Assembly (NCBI GenBank): GCA_965368585.1
Contig: CBDUNM010000003.1
Location: 24,909-88,908 of the forward strand
DNA from: JARRQB01 sp965368585
Lineage (GTDB): Bacteria; Pseudomonadota; Gammaproteobacteria; Chromatiales; Chromatiaceae
Direction: 5' to 3'
DNA length: 64,000 nucleotides
Positions 16,770 through 26,641 of this stretch are shown here, piece after piece. Made by a program: the position numbers and the translations under genes. The notes below the pieces were generated by a model. That model searched no databases. It was given only the letters and a program-made list of their open reading frames with translations, and was not told the origin of the DNA. The first letter of the stretch is position 1. The number at the start of each line of letters is the position of its first letter.

Positions 16770-17561
16770 GTGGGTAGTGTTGCAGAGCGGGTCGTGAGTC
16801 GCGCGCACGGGTTCGTCGCGTTGCTGATTTTCGCGCTGCCGGGCCGCGCCGACGAAGCAAGCGTCGCGCCGACCGTTGGGTTTGTGCCTTTGACGCCGGA
16901 CAAACCCTATGTGCATGTCATCCATCAGGGGCGAACCGTAAAGATTCAACGCGCCCAGAATCCGGAGTATCGGCTGGAAGGTTATTTCGCCAAGAGCGTC
17001 AGAAAATGCCCGCCGTTCTGCCTGCAATCCAGCACTCCGGACCCGCGAGTCGCGGCGGTGGGCGAGGTTGAGTTGTTCGATTTTATCGAAAACAGTCTGC
17101 GCGACGGGACGGGGATGCTGGTCGATGCGCGCTCGCCGCGATGGTTTGCCAATGAGACCATCCCGGGCTCGGTCAATTATCCGCCAAGATTGTTCTTGGA
17201 CGAAACCGATACATCGCGCATGGACGGCGTGTTGGAATCATTTGGCGCGCGACGACGTGATTCGATCGGCTGGTGGACGCGCTTCACGGAAGACTGGGGG
17301 TTGGTCGACGCATCGTTGAAGACGGCGCAATGGGATTTCAGCGCGGCGAAGGATCTGGTGGTTTTCTGCCACGGTCCGACCTGCGAAAAGGCGCCCCGCG
17401 CAATTCGCGCATTGCTTGCAGCGGGCTACCCGGGAGAAAAACTGCGGTACTACCGCGGTGGCTTGCAAATGTGGAAGTTTTGGGGTTTGACAACGGTTGC
17501 ACCGCAACAACAAACGAAATCGGCCGCAACGCCGATGAGGACGGAGACGGAGACTAGGTGA
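16770..17561 (+). CDS. Exported rhodanese-domain protein
   Basis: A 263-residue protein starting at a GTG codon. An N-terminal signal peptide (hydrophobic core FVALLIFALP, cleavage near residue 28) points to the periplasm. A rhodanese domain occupies about residues 95-250: MLVDARSPRWFANETIPGS at its start, and the active-site loop CHGPTC with Cys200, the probable sulfur-accepting residue. Cysteines 80 and 84 in the preceding region may form a second thiol pair. Its stop overlaps the pilG start as TGATG, so the two are translationally coupled. A link of sulfur transfer to pilus signalling is not established; function unknown beyond the domain. Confidence 0.82.
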   Translation: MGSVAERVVSRAHGFVALLIFALPGRADEASVAPTVGFVPLTPDKPYVHVIHQGRTVKIQRAQNPEYRLEGYFAKSVRKCPPFCLQSSTPDPRVAAVGEVELFDFIENSLRDGTGMLVDARSPRWFANETIPGSVNYPPRLFLDETDTSRMDGVLESFGARRRDSIGWWTRFTEDWGLVDASLKTAQWDFSAAKDLVVFCHGPTCEKAPRAIRALLAAGYPGEKLRYYRGGLQMWKFWGLTTVAPQQQTKSAATPMRTETETR

Positions 17562-17962
17562 TGAATGCCGACGATACGAACAGCCTCGCAGGCCTGAAGG
17601 TGATGGTCATCGACGACAGCAAGACCATTCGTCGCACGGCGGAGACCCTGCTGACCAAGGCGGGCTGCGAGGTGTTGACCGCAGTTGATGGTTTCGAGGC
17701 CCTGGCGATGATTGCCGACCACCATCCGGATTTGATCTTTGTCGATATAATGATGCCCCGCCTGGATGGCTACCAGACTTGCGCCCTGATCAAGCACAAT
17801 AATACGTTTCGCAACATCCCGGTCATTATGCTCTCCAGCAAGGATGGTCTGTTTGACCGCGCGCGCGGCCGTATTGTCGGATCTGAGCAATATCTGACCA
17901 AGCCGTTTACCAAAGAAGAACTGCTGGGCGCCATTCGTCGCCATGCGTCGAAGGCGGCTTGA
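17561..17962 (+). CDS. pilG: Twitching motility response regulator PilG
   Basis: A 133-residue single-domain CheY-like receiver. It shows the acidic pair IDDS near the N-terminus, the phospho-acceptor aspartate in LIFVDIMMPRLDG, the switch threonine/serine in VIMLSSKDG and the lysine in YLTKPF. PilG acts downstream of the ChpA kinase and promotes pilus extension in Pseudomonas. The ATG at 17561 overlaps the preceding rhodanese stop; an in-frame GTG one codon earlier is also possible. Confidence 0.93.
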   Translation: MNADDTNSLAGLKVMVIDDSKTIRRTAETLLTKAGCEVLTAVDGFEALAMIADHHPDLIFVDIMMPRLDGYQTCALIKHNNTFRNIPVIMLSSKDGLFDRARGRIVGSEQYLTKPFTKEELLGAIRRHASKAA

Positions 17963-17998
17963 GATTTGCCGCCAGGAACGGGAACACAGAGATAACCA

Positions 17999-18367
17999 AT
18001 GGCCAAGATCCTGATTGTTGATGATTCCCCGACGGAATTGCACATACTCAGTCAAATGCTGGAAGCACAGGGCCATCGGGCTCTGACGGCGTCCGATGGG
18101 GTGGAAGGGATTCATCTGGCGCGGGAAGAGATTCCCGACCTGATTCTGATGGACGTGGTCATGCCGGGAATGAACGGGTTTCAAGCCACGCGTAAGCTGA
18201 GCAAGGACATCATGACCAAGGATATACCGGTCATCATCGTGACCACCAAGGATCAGGAAACCGATCGGGAGTGGGGTTTGCGGCAAGGCGCGTGCGCCTA
18301 CATGGTCAAACCGATTGCGGCTCAAGACCTGGTGGCGAAGGTGGCCACGGTGCTCGGTGACCTTTGA
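17999..18367 (+). CDS. pilH: Twitching motility response regulator PilH
   Basis: A 122-residue single-domain receiver with VDDSPTE at the N-terminus, the phospho-acceptor in LILMDVVMPGMNG, VTTKDQETD after the fourth strand and the conserved lysine in YMVKPI. In Pseudomonas PilH opposes PilG and influences pilus retraction or acts as a phosphate sink. It lies 36 bp after pilG and 2 bp before the pilI start, within one operon. Confidence 0.93.
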   Translation: MAKILIVDDSPTELHILSQMLEAQGHRALTASDGVEGIHLAREEIPDLILMDVVMPGMNGFQATRKLSKDIMTKDIPVIIVTTKDQETDREWGLRQGACAYMVKPIAAQDLVAKVATVLGDL

Positions 18368-18369
18368 TT

Positions 18370-18930
18370 ATGAACGGTGACACTGTGAAAGGAATGTCGC
18401 CCCGCGTGTTGGTGAACATGCTGGTGGAAATCGAGCGGCGTAGCCAGGAATGCTCGCGCAACCTGACTGCGGCCGAGTATCCCGACCATGTCTGGCAGGG
18501 TCTGGTCTTCACGGTCGCCGGAGTACGTTTGGTCAGCGATATGCACGAGGTGAGCGAACTGTTGCGCATGCCCGAGGCGATCACCAAAGTACCGGGCTCC
18601 AAACCCTGGCTGATCGGCATCGCCAACGTGAGGGGCAATCTGCTTACCATAGTCGACCTGCAGGCTTATCTGGGTGGCAACCCGATCGTGGCAGGGAAAT
18701 CCAGCCGGGTATTGGTCATTCAGCGCGGCTCATTCCAGGCAGGTTTGCTGGTCCCGGGTGTCATTGGCATGCGCGAGTTCGATTTCGAACACCGCTTGCC
18801 GAACGCACGTTTGGAGGGCGCGGTGGGCGCATACGTGTACGAGGCATTTCAAATCGACCGGGAGCTGTGGCCGGTTTTCAATATGCGGGCCCTCGCCACC
18901 GACCCCAATTTCGTTTCCGCGGCGCTATGA
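18370..18930 (+). CDS. pilI: CheW-like adaptor PilI
   Basis: A 186-residue CheW-domain protein that should couple the receptor PilJ to the kinase ChpA at the membrane. The CheW core runs from about residue 35 to 180, with VAGVRLVSDMHEVSELL, the GIANVRGNLLTIVDLQAYLG motif and VPGVIGMREF. The ATG at 18370 was preferred over a TTG two codons earlier. The stop overlaps a 28-codon frame that runs over the start of pilJ (18927-19013), which might help translational coupling. Confidence 0.9.
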   Translation: MNGDTVKGMSPRVLVNMLVEIERRSQECSRNLTAAEYPDHVWQGLVFTVAGVRLVSDMHEVSELLRMPEAITKVPGSKPWLIGIANVRGNLLTIVDLQAYLGGNPIVAGKSSRVLVIQRGSFQAGLLVPGVIGMREFDFEHRLPNARLEGAVGAYVYEAFQIDRELWPVFNMRALATDPNFVSAAL

Positions 18931-18990
18931 ATTTTTCTTACAACGCCAGTTCAAGTTGCATGCAAGGGTGCATTGGGAGAGACATAAAAG

Positions 18991-21036
18991 ATGAGAGCAG
19001 GACCCAGAATTAGCGGCACGAAAGACAGTCGCGCTGTCGCGGTGTTGAGCATACTGCTGCTCATCGCCATCGCGCTGAGCATTTTGACCTTTTTTCACGA
19101 ATTCACCAAGGCCCGTCACGACGAGCAATATCTGTTGCGAGGTGCGGAACAGCGTGTATTGGCGCAACGAATCGCCAAATATGCACTGGGCGCATCCGCG
19201 GGTGATAGCGAGGCGTTTGCGCAGTTAAACGCATCGAGAAATCGGTATTCAGAGATTCTCGACGAACTGAAAAACGGGTCGCCCGATGCCGGTCTGCCGG
19301 CCGTTCCCGAAGAGCTACGCTCGACTCTGCGCGACGCGGAGAGCCAGTGGTTGGAATTGCGCTCGCACGCGGACAAGATACTTAGCAATGAAACGGCAAT
19401 TTTGACCATAGGGGCCCTGGTCGACGAAATAACGGAGGCCATACCGCAATTGGAAGCGATTTCGGAACAGGTCGTTAGTCAATTGGTCGAAACAGGCGCC
19501 AAGACGCCGCAAGTCTACCAGGCGGCCCGCCAGCTGATGTTGGCACAACGCATCGAAAACAATGTCAGCCGGGTATTGTCAGGTGGTTCGGCGACGGCGG
19601 CAGCCATCGATCAGTTCAGCCAGGATGCAGATCAGTTCAGCCAGGTGTTGAATGGTTTGCTGCAGGGCGACCAGCGCCTGGGCATCACCAAGATAACGAG
19701 GGCCGGACAGCGTGAACAGTTGGATGCCGCAGCGGAACTGTTCAAGCGGATAAACAACGATACGATCGCAATCGTCGATAAAATCCCGGCGGTACTTCCT
19801 GCCTTGGAAATCAAGTCCGACGTTACCGCGGCATCCGATCGGCTCGATGCCGCCGTTGGCGTACTCGTGCGAGGTATTGGCGAGGCGCCAGGCCGCTACT
19901 CGATTGGCCCGATCCGCGTAGGTACTACAATGCTGTTGGTGCTTGGTCTGTCTGCCATCGTGCTGTTGATCCTCCTCGGAGTCGAGATGTTGCGCATCGC
20001 GCGGCGGCGTGAACAGGAAAGCGCGGCGCAGTACGAACGCAACCAAGAGGCCATCCGTCGCCTGCTCGATGAGATGGGCGACTTGGCAGACGGTGATCTG
20101 ACGGTCGAAGCCACGGTGAGCGAAGACATCACCGGGGCCATCGCCGATTCGGTCAACTATGCCGTCGAGGCCATGCGTGGTCTGGTGGTGACGATCAACG
20201 AAACCGCGGTCAAGGTGTCCGCGTCTGCCCAGGAAAGCCGTGCCACCGCCATGCATCTGGCGGATGCGTCGGGTCAGCAGCGAGAGCAGATATCGAACGC
20301 CACCGAAATTATTCGCGACATGAGCTCGGCGATGGACCGCATGGCCGCGGATGCCGCAGAGTCGGCCGATGTCGCGCAACGCTCGCTGGAAATCGCTTCC
20401 AAGGGTGGTGACACCGTGCGACGCACAATCGACGGCATGGGGAATATTCGTGAGCAGATCCAAGAAACCGCAAAGCGCATCAAACGGCTGGGTGAAAGTT
20501 CTCAGGAAATCGGCAATATCGTCGAGTTGATTGAGGATATTGCGGATCAGACCAATATTCTGGCGCTCAACGCCGCCATGCAGGCCGCGATGGCGGGCGA
20601 GGCGGGTCGGGGGTTTGCCGTGGTGGCGGACGAGGTGCAGCGTCTCGCCGAACGCTCAACCAACGCGACCAAACAGATCGAGGCCTTGGTGAAAACCATA
20701 CAAGCGGATACCAACGAAGCGGTCAGTTCCATGGAGGCGAGTACCACCGAAGTGGTCGCCGGCGCGCGTCTGGCGGAAGACGCCGGGGAATCGTTGCTGG
20801 AGATCGAGCGCGTATCGCGGCGTATCGCCGAAATCACCCGCAGTATCGCGGATTCGGCACAGCGTCAGTCGAAAGAGGCCGAAACCATCAATAACGCGAT
20901 GAGCGTTATCGAGGAGATTACCAGTCAGACGACGGACGGAACCAACCAGACGGCACAGTCGATCGGCACGCTGGCCGACATGGCCGGAGAGTTGCGTCAG
21001 TCCGTCGCCGGCTTCCGCTTGCCGAATGACGTTTGA
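18991..21036 (+). CDS. pilJ: Methyl-accepting chemotaxis protein PilJ
   Basis: A 681-residue chemoreceptor of the pilus system. It has a transmembrane helix near residues 12-34, a periplasmic region with two PilJ-type modules (cores EQRVLAQRIAKYAL and ARQLMLAQRIENNV), a second transmembrane helix near 308-330, a HAMP-like linker and a long cytoplasmic coiled-coil. The signalling tip shows NILALNAAMQAAMAGEAGRGFAVVADEVQRLAE without interruption at about residues 520-560. In Pseudomonas PilJ senses surface contact and pilin. A GGGAGAGA ribosome-binding site precedes the ATG. No pilK methyltransferase gene follows, unlike the Pseudomonas operon. Confidence 0.93.
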   Translation: MRAGPRISGTKDSRAVAVLSILLLIAIALSILTFFHEFTKARHDEQYLLRGAEQRVLAQRIAKYALGASAGDSEAFAQLNASRNRYSEILDELKNGSPDAGLPAVPEELRSTLRDAESQWLELRSHADKILSNETAILTIGALVDEITEAIPQLEAISEQVVSQLVETGAKTPQVYQAARQLMLAQRIENNVSRVLSGGSATAAAIDQFSQDADQFSQVLNGLLQGDQRLGITKITRAGQREQLDAAAELFKRINNDTIAIVDKIPAVLPALEIKSDVTAASDRLDAAVGVLVRGIGEAPGRYSIGPIRVGTTMLLVLGLSAIVLLILLGVEMLRIARRREQESAAQYERNQEAIRRLLDEMGDLADGDLTVEATVSEDITGAIADSVNYAVEAMRGLVVTINETAVKVSASAQESRATAMHLADASGQQREQISNATEIIRDMSSAMDRMAADAAESADVAQRSLEIASKGGDTVRRTIDGMGNIREQIQETAKRIKRLGESSQEIGNIVELIEDIADQTNILALNAAMQAAMAGEAGRGFAVVADEVQRLAERSTNATKQIEALVKTIQADTNEAVSSMEASTTEVVAGARLAEDAGESLLEIERVSRRIAEITRSIADSAQRQSKEAETINNAMSVIEEITSQTTDGTNQTAQSIGTLADMAGELRQSVAGFRLPNDV

Positions 21037-21250
21037 CTGACGCGTTTTCCAGCCGGGAAAACTGCACAGCGCTAACCGTGAATCCTGAACCAATGTCCGA
21101 CAGCATTCGTCCCTGCTTTGCGCGCCTTGAAGATTACCTGCACGAGGGTGGCGGCGCAGGCGGTGCCGGCGCTGGTAACCATACCCCGTCTGTGCGCAGT
21201 AATACTCGCGTGGGTTGCGTCGCGCCCCGCGATATTCCGGAGATCAAGCC

Positions 21251-24200
21251 ATGAACCCTGTGGCGACCAAAGATACCAGCACGCTTCGCTGGGTACGCGG
21301 TGAATTAAACGAACTCGTTCGCGGTGCTCGCCGTGCGGTCGAAGGCTATGTCGAAGGTGACGGCGATGCTTCTCGATTGCAGGAGTGCAGAGAGTTGCTG
21401 CATCAGGCGCGGGGTACTTTGCGCATGGTGGAGGTCTACGGCGGCGCGATGCTGGCGGATGAGATGGAACAAGTCGTCGCCGCCATGGCGGGCGGTCGTA
21501 TTGAACGCACCGCTCAGGCGGCCGAGGGCCTGATGACCGGTCTGGTTCAGCTGCCGGCCTATCTAGAGCGTCTCGAAGACGGTGATCCGGATATTCCGCT
21601 GATCTTTCTTCCGCTGTTGAATGAACTGCGCAAGGCGCGCGGCGAGAAGGAAATATCCGAAGTCGCGCTGTTCGCCCCCAAGCTCAGGGAACTGATCGAT
21701 CTGGAACCGGTGTTACCCGGCAGCGGCAGCGCCAGCGTGAGCGAGGAAGTACACAAAAGACGCACGCAGTTCCAGAAAGCCCTGCTGAACTGGTATCGAC
21801 ATCCGGAGGATGTCGCGCCGCTGCGGGAAATTCGCGACATCATCGATGCCCTGAATGCGCTTGCCGGTACGACGCGTCTGCGCAAATTGCTGGACGCCGG
21901 GGAGGCCCTGGCGGTTGCGCTGATCGAACAAGCGCAACCTAGCGAGAACTCAGTGCGCGCTTTGTTCGGCAGGCTTGATCGATTTCTCAAGGATGTCGCC
22001 GATCACGGTGAGGAAGCTGCGGTAAAGGACTATCCGCTCGAGTTGCTACGTGGGTTTCTATACCACGTAATACGATCGGATTCCGACAGTCCGGTGGTGG
22101 CCGCAGTTCGCGAAGTCGCTGACACGGCCAACAGCTTCGCGCCCGACGTGGCGGCGGATGCCGACATGTCGCTGGGCGGCCCGGATCGGGCTTTGTTCGA
22201 GGCGGTCAGCGTCGCACTGCGCCAGGATCTACGTGGCATAAAGGACGAGTTGGATTTATACATCCGCGGTACGATAGATGACCGCGAGCGACTGGTCGGG
22301 TTGATCGAGCCGCTGCGGCATGTCGGAGATACTCTGGGGATGATCGGTCGCGGCGCACTTCGTGAGCGACTGCAGGCGCGCTGCAACCAGATTCGTACCC
22401 TCGGCGCGATGGAAGCGCCGCCCGAGGACGACGCACTCCTGGAAATTGCAAGCGACGTGCTGCATATCGAATCTGCACTGGCGGGGCTTGACGCGAACGA
22501 CGAAGCCGCAATGGATCAGGAAAACCTCCTGGGCCTCTCGGAGTCGGAGTTTCGCAATCACGCGAACGTGGCGATCAATGAAGCGATTATCGATCTTGCC
22601 AAGGTCAAGGACGCGGTCGGCGAGTTTCTAGATCAGCCGGACCAGCCGACGGCGCTGGCTGCCGTTCCTGAACATCTACACACTGTGGCCGGTGCGCTGC
22701 GCATGCTCGAACAGCCCGCCGCAGCTGAAGTGCTGGATTCGTTGTCCCCCGCTCTGCGCAGTATTGCCGCAGAACAAAGGCCTGCTCCCGACGCCGAAGC
22801 ACGCGATGCGCTGGCCGATGTAATCACCGGCATTGAATACTTCCTCGAAGCCGTTTTGGAAGGTCGCGGGAACGGGGACGATATCATCGATTATGCGCGT
22901 ATCGCGGGCGAGAGACTGCAGGTTGCGATTCGGATGTCCGCCGCCGAAGAGGCCGCCGAAGCATTGACCGGGACAGAGATCTCACCTGTCGAGAACGAGG
23001 CGCTGGTGCCGGTTTCGGTCGACGACGCACCGCAGCTCGGGGATATCGATTCGGAGATCAGGGAGGTGTTTCTGGAAGAGGCACGCGAGGAGCTTGCCGT
23101 CATTCGGAAACAGTACCCCGTATGGCGTGACCAAGGCCGAGACGAAGCGGTACTGCAAACCTTCCGCCGCTCGTTCCACACGCTCAAGGGCAGCGGTCGC
23201 CTGGTGGGTGCGACTACCGTTGGCGAGTTCGCGTGGTCGATCGAAAACCTACTGAATGGGGTGATCGAAGGCAGCGTGGTCGTCGATACCGCGGTGATCA
23301 GCTTGCTGGACGACGCGTGCGGCCTGCTGCCGCAGTTGATCGAGGCCTTGTCCGGTGCGCCGTCGCCTGCCGCCGAAGCCGTCGATTCGATATCGGAGCG
23401 GGCGTTTGCGCTGGTTTCCGCGGAAGCGGCAAGCGAGAACGCAGACGACGCGACGGCGGAGGAACCCGCCCTCGATATCGAAGAGCTGGAAATACTGGTA
23501 GAACCCGCGGCCATCGAACTCGAAGCGGCGCCCATCGAATTGGACAACGCGCTCGAGCGAATTTTTCGCAACGAGGTCGATTCACATCTGGCCAGCCTGG
23601 AGCAGTTCATCTTGCGCTGCGGTGGCCGTGATGCGGCATGCGAGTACGACGACGAACTGGTGAGGGTCCTGCATACGCTGCGGGGCAGTGCGAATATGGC
23701 CGGAGTGCGACCGGTCGCAGAACTGGCCCAGGTGTACGAGCGATTTGTGAACCTGAAACGCGAGCGCGCCGAGTGCACCGACGCCGCGTCGGTCGCGCTG
23801 CTGCAACGCGGTGCCGCTCAGCTGCGCGCCATCGTCAAGACCATCAACCAACCCGGCGCGGTGCTACCGGATTGGCAGGCGCTGCACGACGAAATCGGTG
23901 AACTCGTTGCTGAACTCGCGGCGACACCTGTGGTGACCATCGATGTCACAGCGGAGGTTCCCCGTCAGGCCGGAAAGGTCGAGCACGGCCGCCGCGGCGC
24001 TTTCGACGCCGAATTGCTGGAAGTCTTCCTCGATGAAGCACGCGAGCTCGCGGACCGTATGGATAGCGAATTCACGGTTTGGCAAGAGGCGGGCGGTGAG
24101 CCTGTCGCGCTGACCGATCTGCAACGCACACTGCACACCCTGAAGGGCAGCGCGCGGCTTTCAGGGGCTGCGCAAATCGGTAATCTAAGCCACGCTCTGG

Positions 24201-26641
24201 AGTCGTTGTTCGGAGCGGTTCAGGACACGCGGGTGGAAGTCACTGCGCAGCTGCGGTCTGTAGCGCGGCGCGGCGTTGATCAATTGGCCAACGCGATCGA
24301 AAGGCTGCAGGCGGACGCAATCGAACCCGACACGGCGATGATGGTGGAGCGGATCGAGACGGCGCTGCACGGCGAGTTCGACGAACCGGACTCGGTGTCC
24401 AGCGAGTTGCTGGATCTGCCCAGCGAAGCGGCATCACAATTGACCGACGCGATGGAAAGTAGCGCTTCGGTTGTAGTGGACGAACTGGGTGACGCAGATC
24501 GGCCTGCCGAAACGCCGCGCGAGGAACCGGTGGCCGCCGAGACAGCGCAGGAAGTGCAATTCGCCGCAGACGGCGAAACTGCCTTGCCGAGTGATGCGCA
24601 GTTCTTGACCGATTCCGAATTGCTGGGTGATTCGGGACAGCTGGACGATGCCCAACGGCTGGACGTGTCTGAGTCGGCCGAAGTCCGGCCCGCCGGTGTG
24701 CCGGTAGAAGCTCCCGACGTTCGCGTGGTGCCGTTTCGGGCCCAGGAACGTAGGCCGGAACCCGCCAGCCGACCGTTGTACGAGCGACGGCCGTTGCCAC
24801 CCGACGATGATCACGACACCCAAAAGCCCCATCGCGAACGCGTCAGGGTAAGGGCTGATGCCCTTGACGATATGGTCAACAGCGCCGGTGAGGTCAGTAT
24901 TTTCCGCGCCCGCCTGGATCAGCAGAACAACAACCTGGCTTTCAACCTGCTGGAACTCGAGCGCACCACCACGCGATTGCGCAGTCAGCTACGTCAACTT
25001 GAGATTGAAACCGAGGCACAGATACTGTCGCGTCATGAAGGCGAGCATTATGCCGACTTCGACCCGCTTGAGCTGGATCGTTATTCAACCATTCAGGAGT
25101 TGTCGCGCGCACTTTCGGAAACAGTGAACGATCTGGGCAGTATTGGTACCACGCTCGACGAACTGCGCGGCAACACTGAAGCGATTCTGGTGCAGCATGC
25201 TCGCGTCAGTAATGAGTTGCAGGATGATTTGCTGCGCACGCGCATGATCCCGTTCGGCAGCCGAGTGGCTCGCCTGCAACGCGTGGTGCGCCAGACGGCG
25301 CAGAGCCTCGGCAAGCAGGCAGATCTGTCGGTACGCGGCGCCGAGGGTGAATTGGACCGCTCGATACTTGACCGGATGCTGGCGCCCTTGGAACACTTGT
25401 TGCGCAACGCTGTTGCACATGGCATCGAAATCCCCGAGGACAGACTTGCTCTAGGCAAACCTGCAGTCGGTCAGATTTCCCTGGACGTGTCGCGAGAGGG
25501 TGGCAGCGTTTTGATCACGGTGGCCGACGACGGGGTAGGTCTGGATCGCGCCAGCATCCGCCGGAAGGCAATCGAGAAGGGTATATTGGCATCTACCGCT
25601 GAATTGGCTGACGCCGACCTGGATCAGTTCATTCTCGAACCGGGGTTCACGACCGCGCCGGAAGTCACCCAGATTGCGGGTCGCGGCGTCGGTATGGATG
25701 TCGTCTTAAGCGAAACCAAACAACTCGGCGGGAGTCTGCAGTTGGCCTCGGAGCCGGGTAAAGGCGTACGCTTCACCATTCAATTGCCTTTCACGCTGGC
25801 CATCACAGACGGGCTGCTGGTACAGCAGGGTGAAGAGGTTTACGCCGTTCCACATGGCAGCGTAGACGGTGTCGTGCGCATTTCGCAGCAGGAACTTGCG
25901 GACTATTACGACGGCGGAAGCGAGGCTCTGACTTTCCAGGGTGACGATTACGTGATTCGTTATTTGGGGACCATGTTGAGCGGTACGCCGGCCAATCTGA
26001 TTGAAGGGCAGCGGTGGTACCCGCTACTGTTGTTGAAGTCGGGCGATCATCGCGTAGCTGTGCATGTCGACGCGCTCTTGGGTAATCGACAGATCGTCGT
26101 CAAGCCGGTGGGGGTGCAACTCGCCGCGATGCGTGCGTTCAGCGGCGCCACCATACTTGGGGACGGTCGGGTAGCGTTGATCCTCGATATGAATGGACTG
26201 GTTCGCACCCACACCACGCAGCAATTCGCGCCTGCCGCGGAAGCCAGACCGGAAGCGGAGCAGCAAGGAATTACGGTCATGGTTGTAGATGACTCCATCA
26301 CCGTGCGCAAAGTCACGACGCGTCTACTGGAACGACACAATATGCGGGTCGTCACCGCGAAGGACGGCGTCGATGCGATCGCATTACTGCAGGAGGTGCA
26401 TCCCGACGTAATGCTGCTGGATATCGAAATGCCGCGTATGGACGGTTTCGAACTCGCGCGCAATTTGCAGCATACGTCGGAATTCAACGACATCCCCATC
26501 ATCATGATCACGTCACGTAGCGGTAAAAAACATCGGGATCGGGCGATGGCGCTCGGTGTGAAACGCTATCTGGGCAAACCCTATCAGGAGACCGATTTGC
26601 TCGACCAGATCTACACCGTGCTGGCAGGTGGCCCGGCGTGA
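21251..26641 (+). CDS. chpA: ChpA-type chemosensory hybrid histidine kinase
   Basis: A 1796-residue CheA-like kinase. Phosphotransfer domains with intact HTLKGS or HTLRGS motifs lie at His643, His808 and His962; an Hpt-like HTVAGA at His477 and N-terminal degenerate repeats (no histidine) precede them. After an acidic linker (about 1040-1190) come the dimerisation region, the ATP-binding domain (N box with Asn1386, then ADDGVGLD), a CheW-like domain and a receiver domain (VVDDS near 1679, phospho-acceptor Asp1724 in LLDIEMPRMDG). It is shorter than the roughly 2470-residue Pseudomonas ChpA, with fewer phosphotransfer domains. The ATG at 21251 was chosen for its GGAG site. It should phosphorylate PilG and PilH. 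Confidence 0.94.
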   Translation: MNPVATKDTSTLRWVRGELNELVRGARRAVEGYVEGDGDASRLQECRELLHQARGTLRMVEVYGGAMLADEMEQVVAAMAGGRIERTAQAAEGLMTGLVQLPAYLERLEDGDPDIPLIFLPLLNELRKARGEKEISEVALFAPKLRELIDLEPVLPGSGSASVSEEVHKRRTQFQKALLNWYRHPEDVAPLREIRDIIDALNALAGTTRLRKLLDAGEALAVALIEQAQPSENSVRALFGRLDRFLKDVADHGEEAAVKDYPLELLRGFLYHVIRSDSDSPVVAAVREVADTANSFAPDVAADADMSLGGPDRALFEAVSVALRQDLRGIKDELDLYIRGTIDDRERLVGLIEPLRHVGDTLGMIGRGALRERLQARCNQIRTLGAMEAPPEDDALLEIASDVLHIESALAGLDANDEAAMDQENLLGLSESEFRNHANVAINEAIIDLAKVKDAVGEFLDQPDQPTALAAVPEHLHTVAGALRMLEQPAAAEVLDSLSPALRSIAAEQRPAPDAEARDALADVITGIEYFLEAVLEGRGNGDDIIDYARIAGERLQVAIRMSAAEEAAEALTGTEISPVENEALVPVSVDDAPQLGDIDSEIREVFLEEAREELAVIRKQYPVWRDQGRDEAVLQTFRRSFHTLKGSGRLVGATTVGEFAWSIENLLNGVIEGSVVVDTAVISLLDDACGLLPQLIEALSGAPSPAAEAVDSISERAFALVSAEAASENADDATAEEPALDIEELEILVEPAAIELEAAPIELDNALERIFRNEVDSHLASLEQFILRCGGRDAACEYDDELVRVLHTLRGSANMAGVRPVAELAQVYERFVNLKRERAECTDAASVALLQRGAAQLRAIVKTINQPGAVLPDWQALHDEIGELVAELAATPVVTIDVTAEVPRQAGKVEHGRRGAFDAELLEVFLDEARELADRMDSEFTVWQEAGGEPVALTDLQRTLHTLKGSARLSGAAQIGNLSHALESLFGAVQDTRVEVTAQLRSVARRGVDQLANAIERLQADAIEPDTAMMVERIETALHGEFDEPDSVSSELLDLPSEAASQLTDAMESSASVVVDELGDADRPAETPREEPVAAETAQEVQFAADGETALPSDAQFLTDSELLGDSGQLDDAQRLDVSESAEVRPAGVPVEAPDVRVVPFRAQERRPEPASRPLYERRPLPPDDDHDTQKPHRERVRVRADALDDMVNSAGEVSIFRARLDQQNNNLAFNLLELERTTTRLRSQLRQLEIETEAQILSRHEGEHYADFDPLELDRYSTIQELSRALSETVNDLGSIGTTLDELRGNTEAILVQHARVSNELQDDLLRTRMIPFGSRVARLQRVVRQTAQSLGKQADLSVRGAEGELDRSILDRMLAPLEHLLRNAVAHGIEIPEDRLALGKPAVGQISLDVSREGGSVLITVADDGVGLDRASIRRKAIEKGILASTAELADADLDQFILEPGFTTAPEVTQIAGRGVGMDVVLSETKQLGGSLQLASEPGKGVRFTIQLPFTLAITDGLLVQQGEEVYAVPHGSVDGVVRISQQELADYYDGGSEALTFQGDDYVIRYLGTMLSGTPANLIEGQRWYPLLLLKSGDHRVAVHVDALLGNRQIVVKPVGVQLAAMRAFSGATILGDGRVALILDMNGLVRTHTTQQFAPAAEARPEAEQQGITVMVVDDSITVRKVTTRLLERHNMRVVTAKDGVDAIALLQEVHPDVMLLDIEMPRMDGFELARNLQHTSEFNDIPIIMITSRSGKKHRDRAMALGVKRYLGKPYQETDLLDQIYTVLAGGPA

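Noticed and set aside
18927..19013. 28-codon frame bridging pilI and pilJ as a separate gene
   Set aside because: Overlaps the pilJ start in another frame and has no features; at most a coupling frame.
21033..21254. 73-codon frame between pilJ and chpA
   Set aside because: Gly/Ala-rich, no recognisable features, and it overlaps both flanking genes; more likely leader sequence of chpA.
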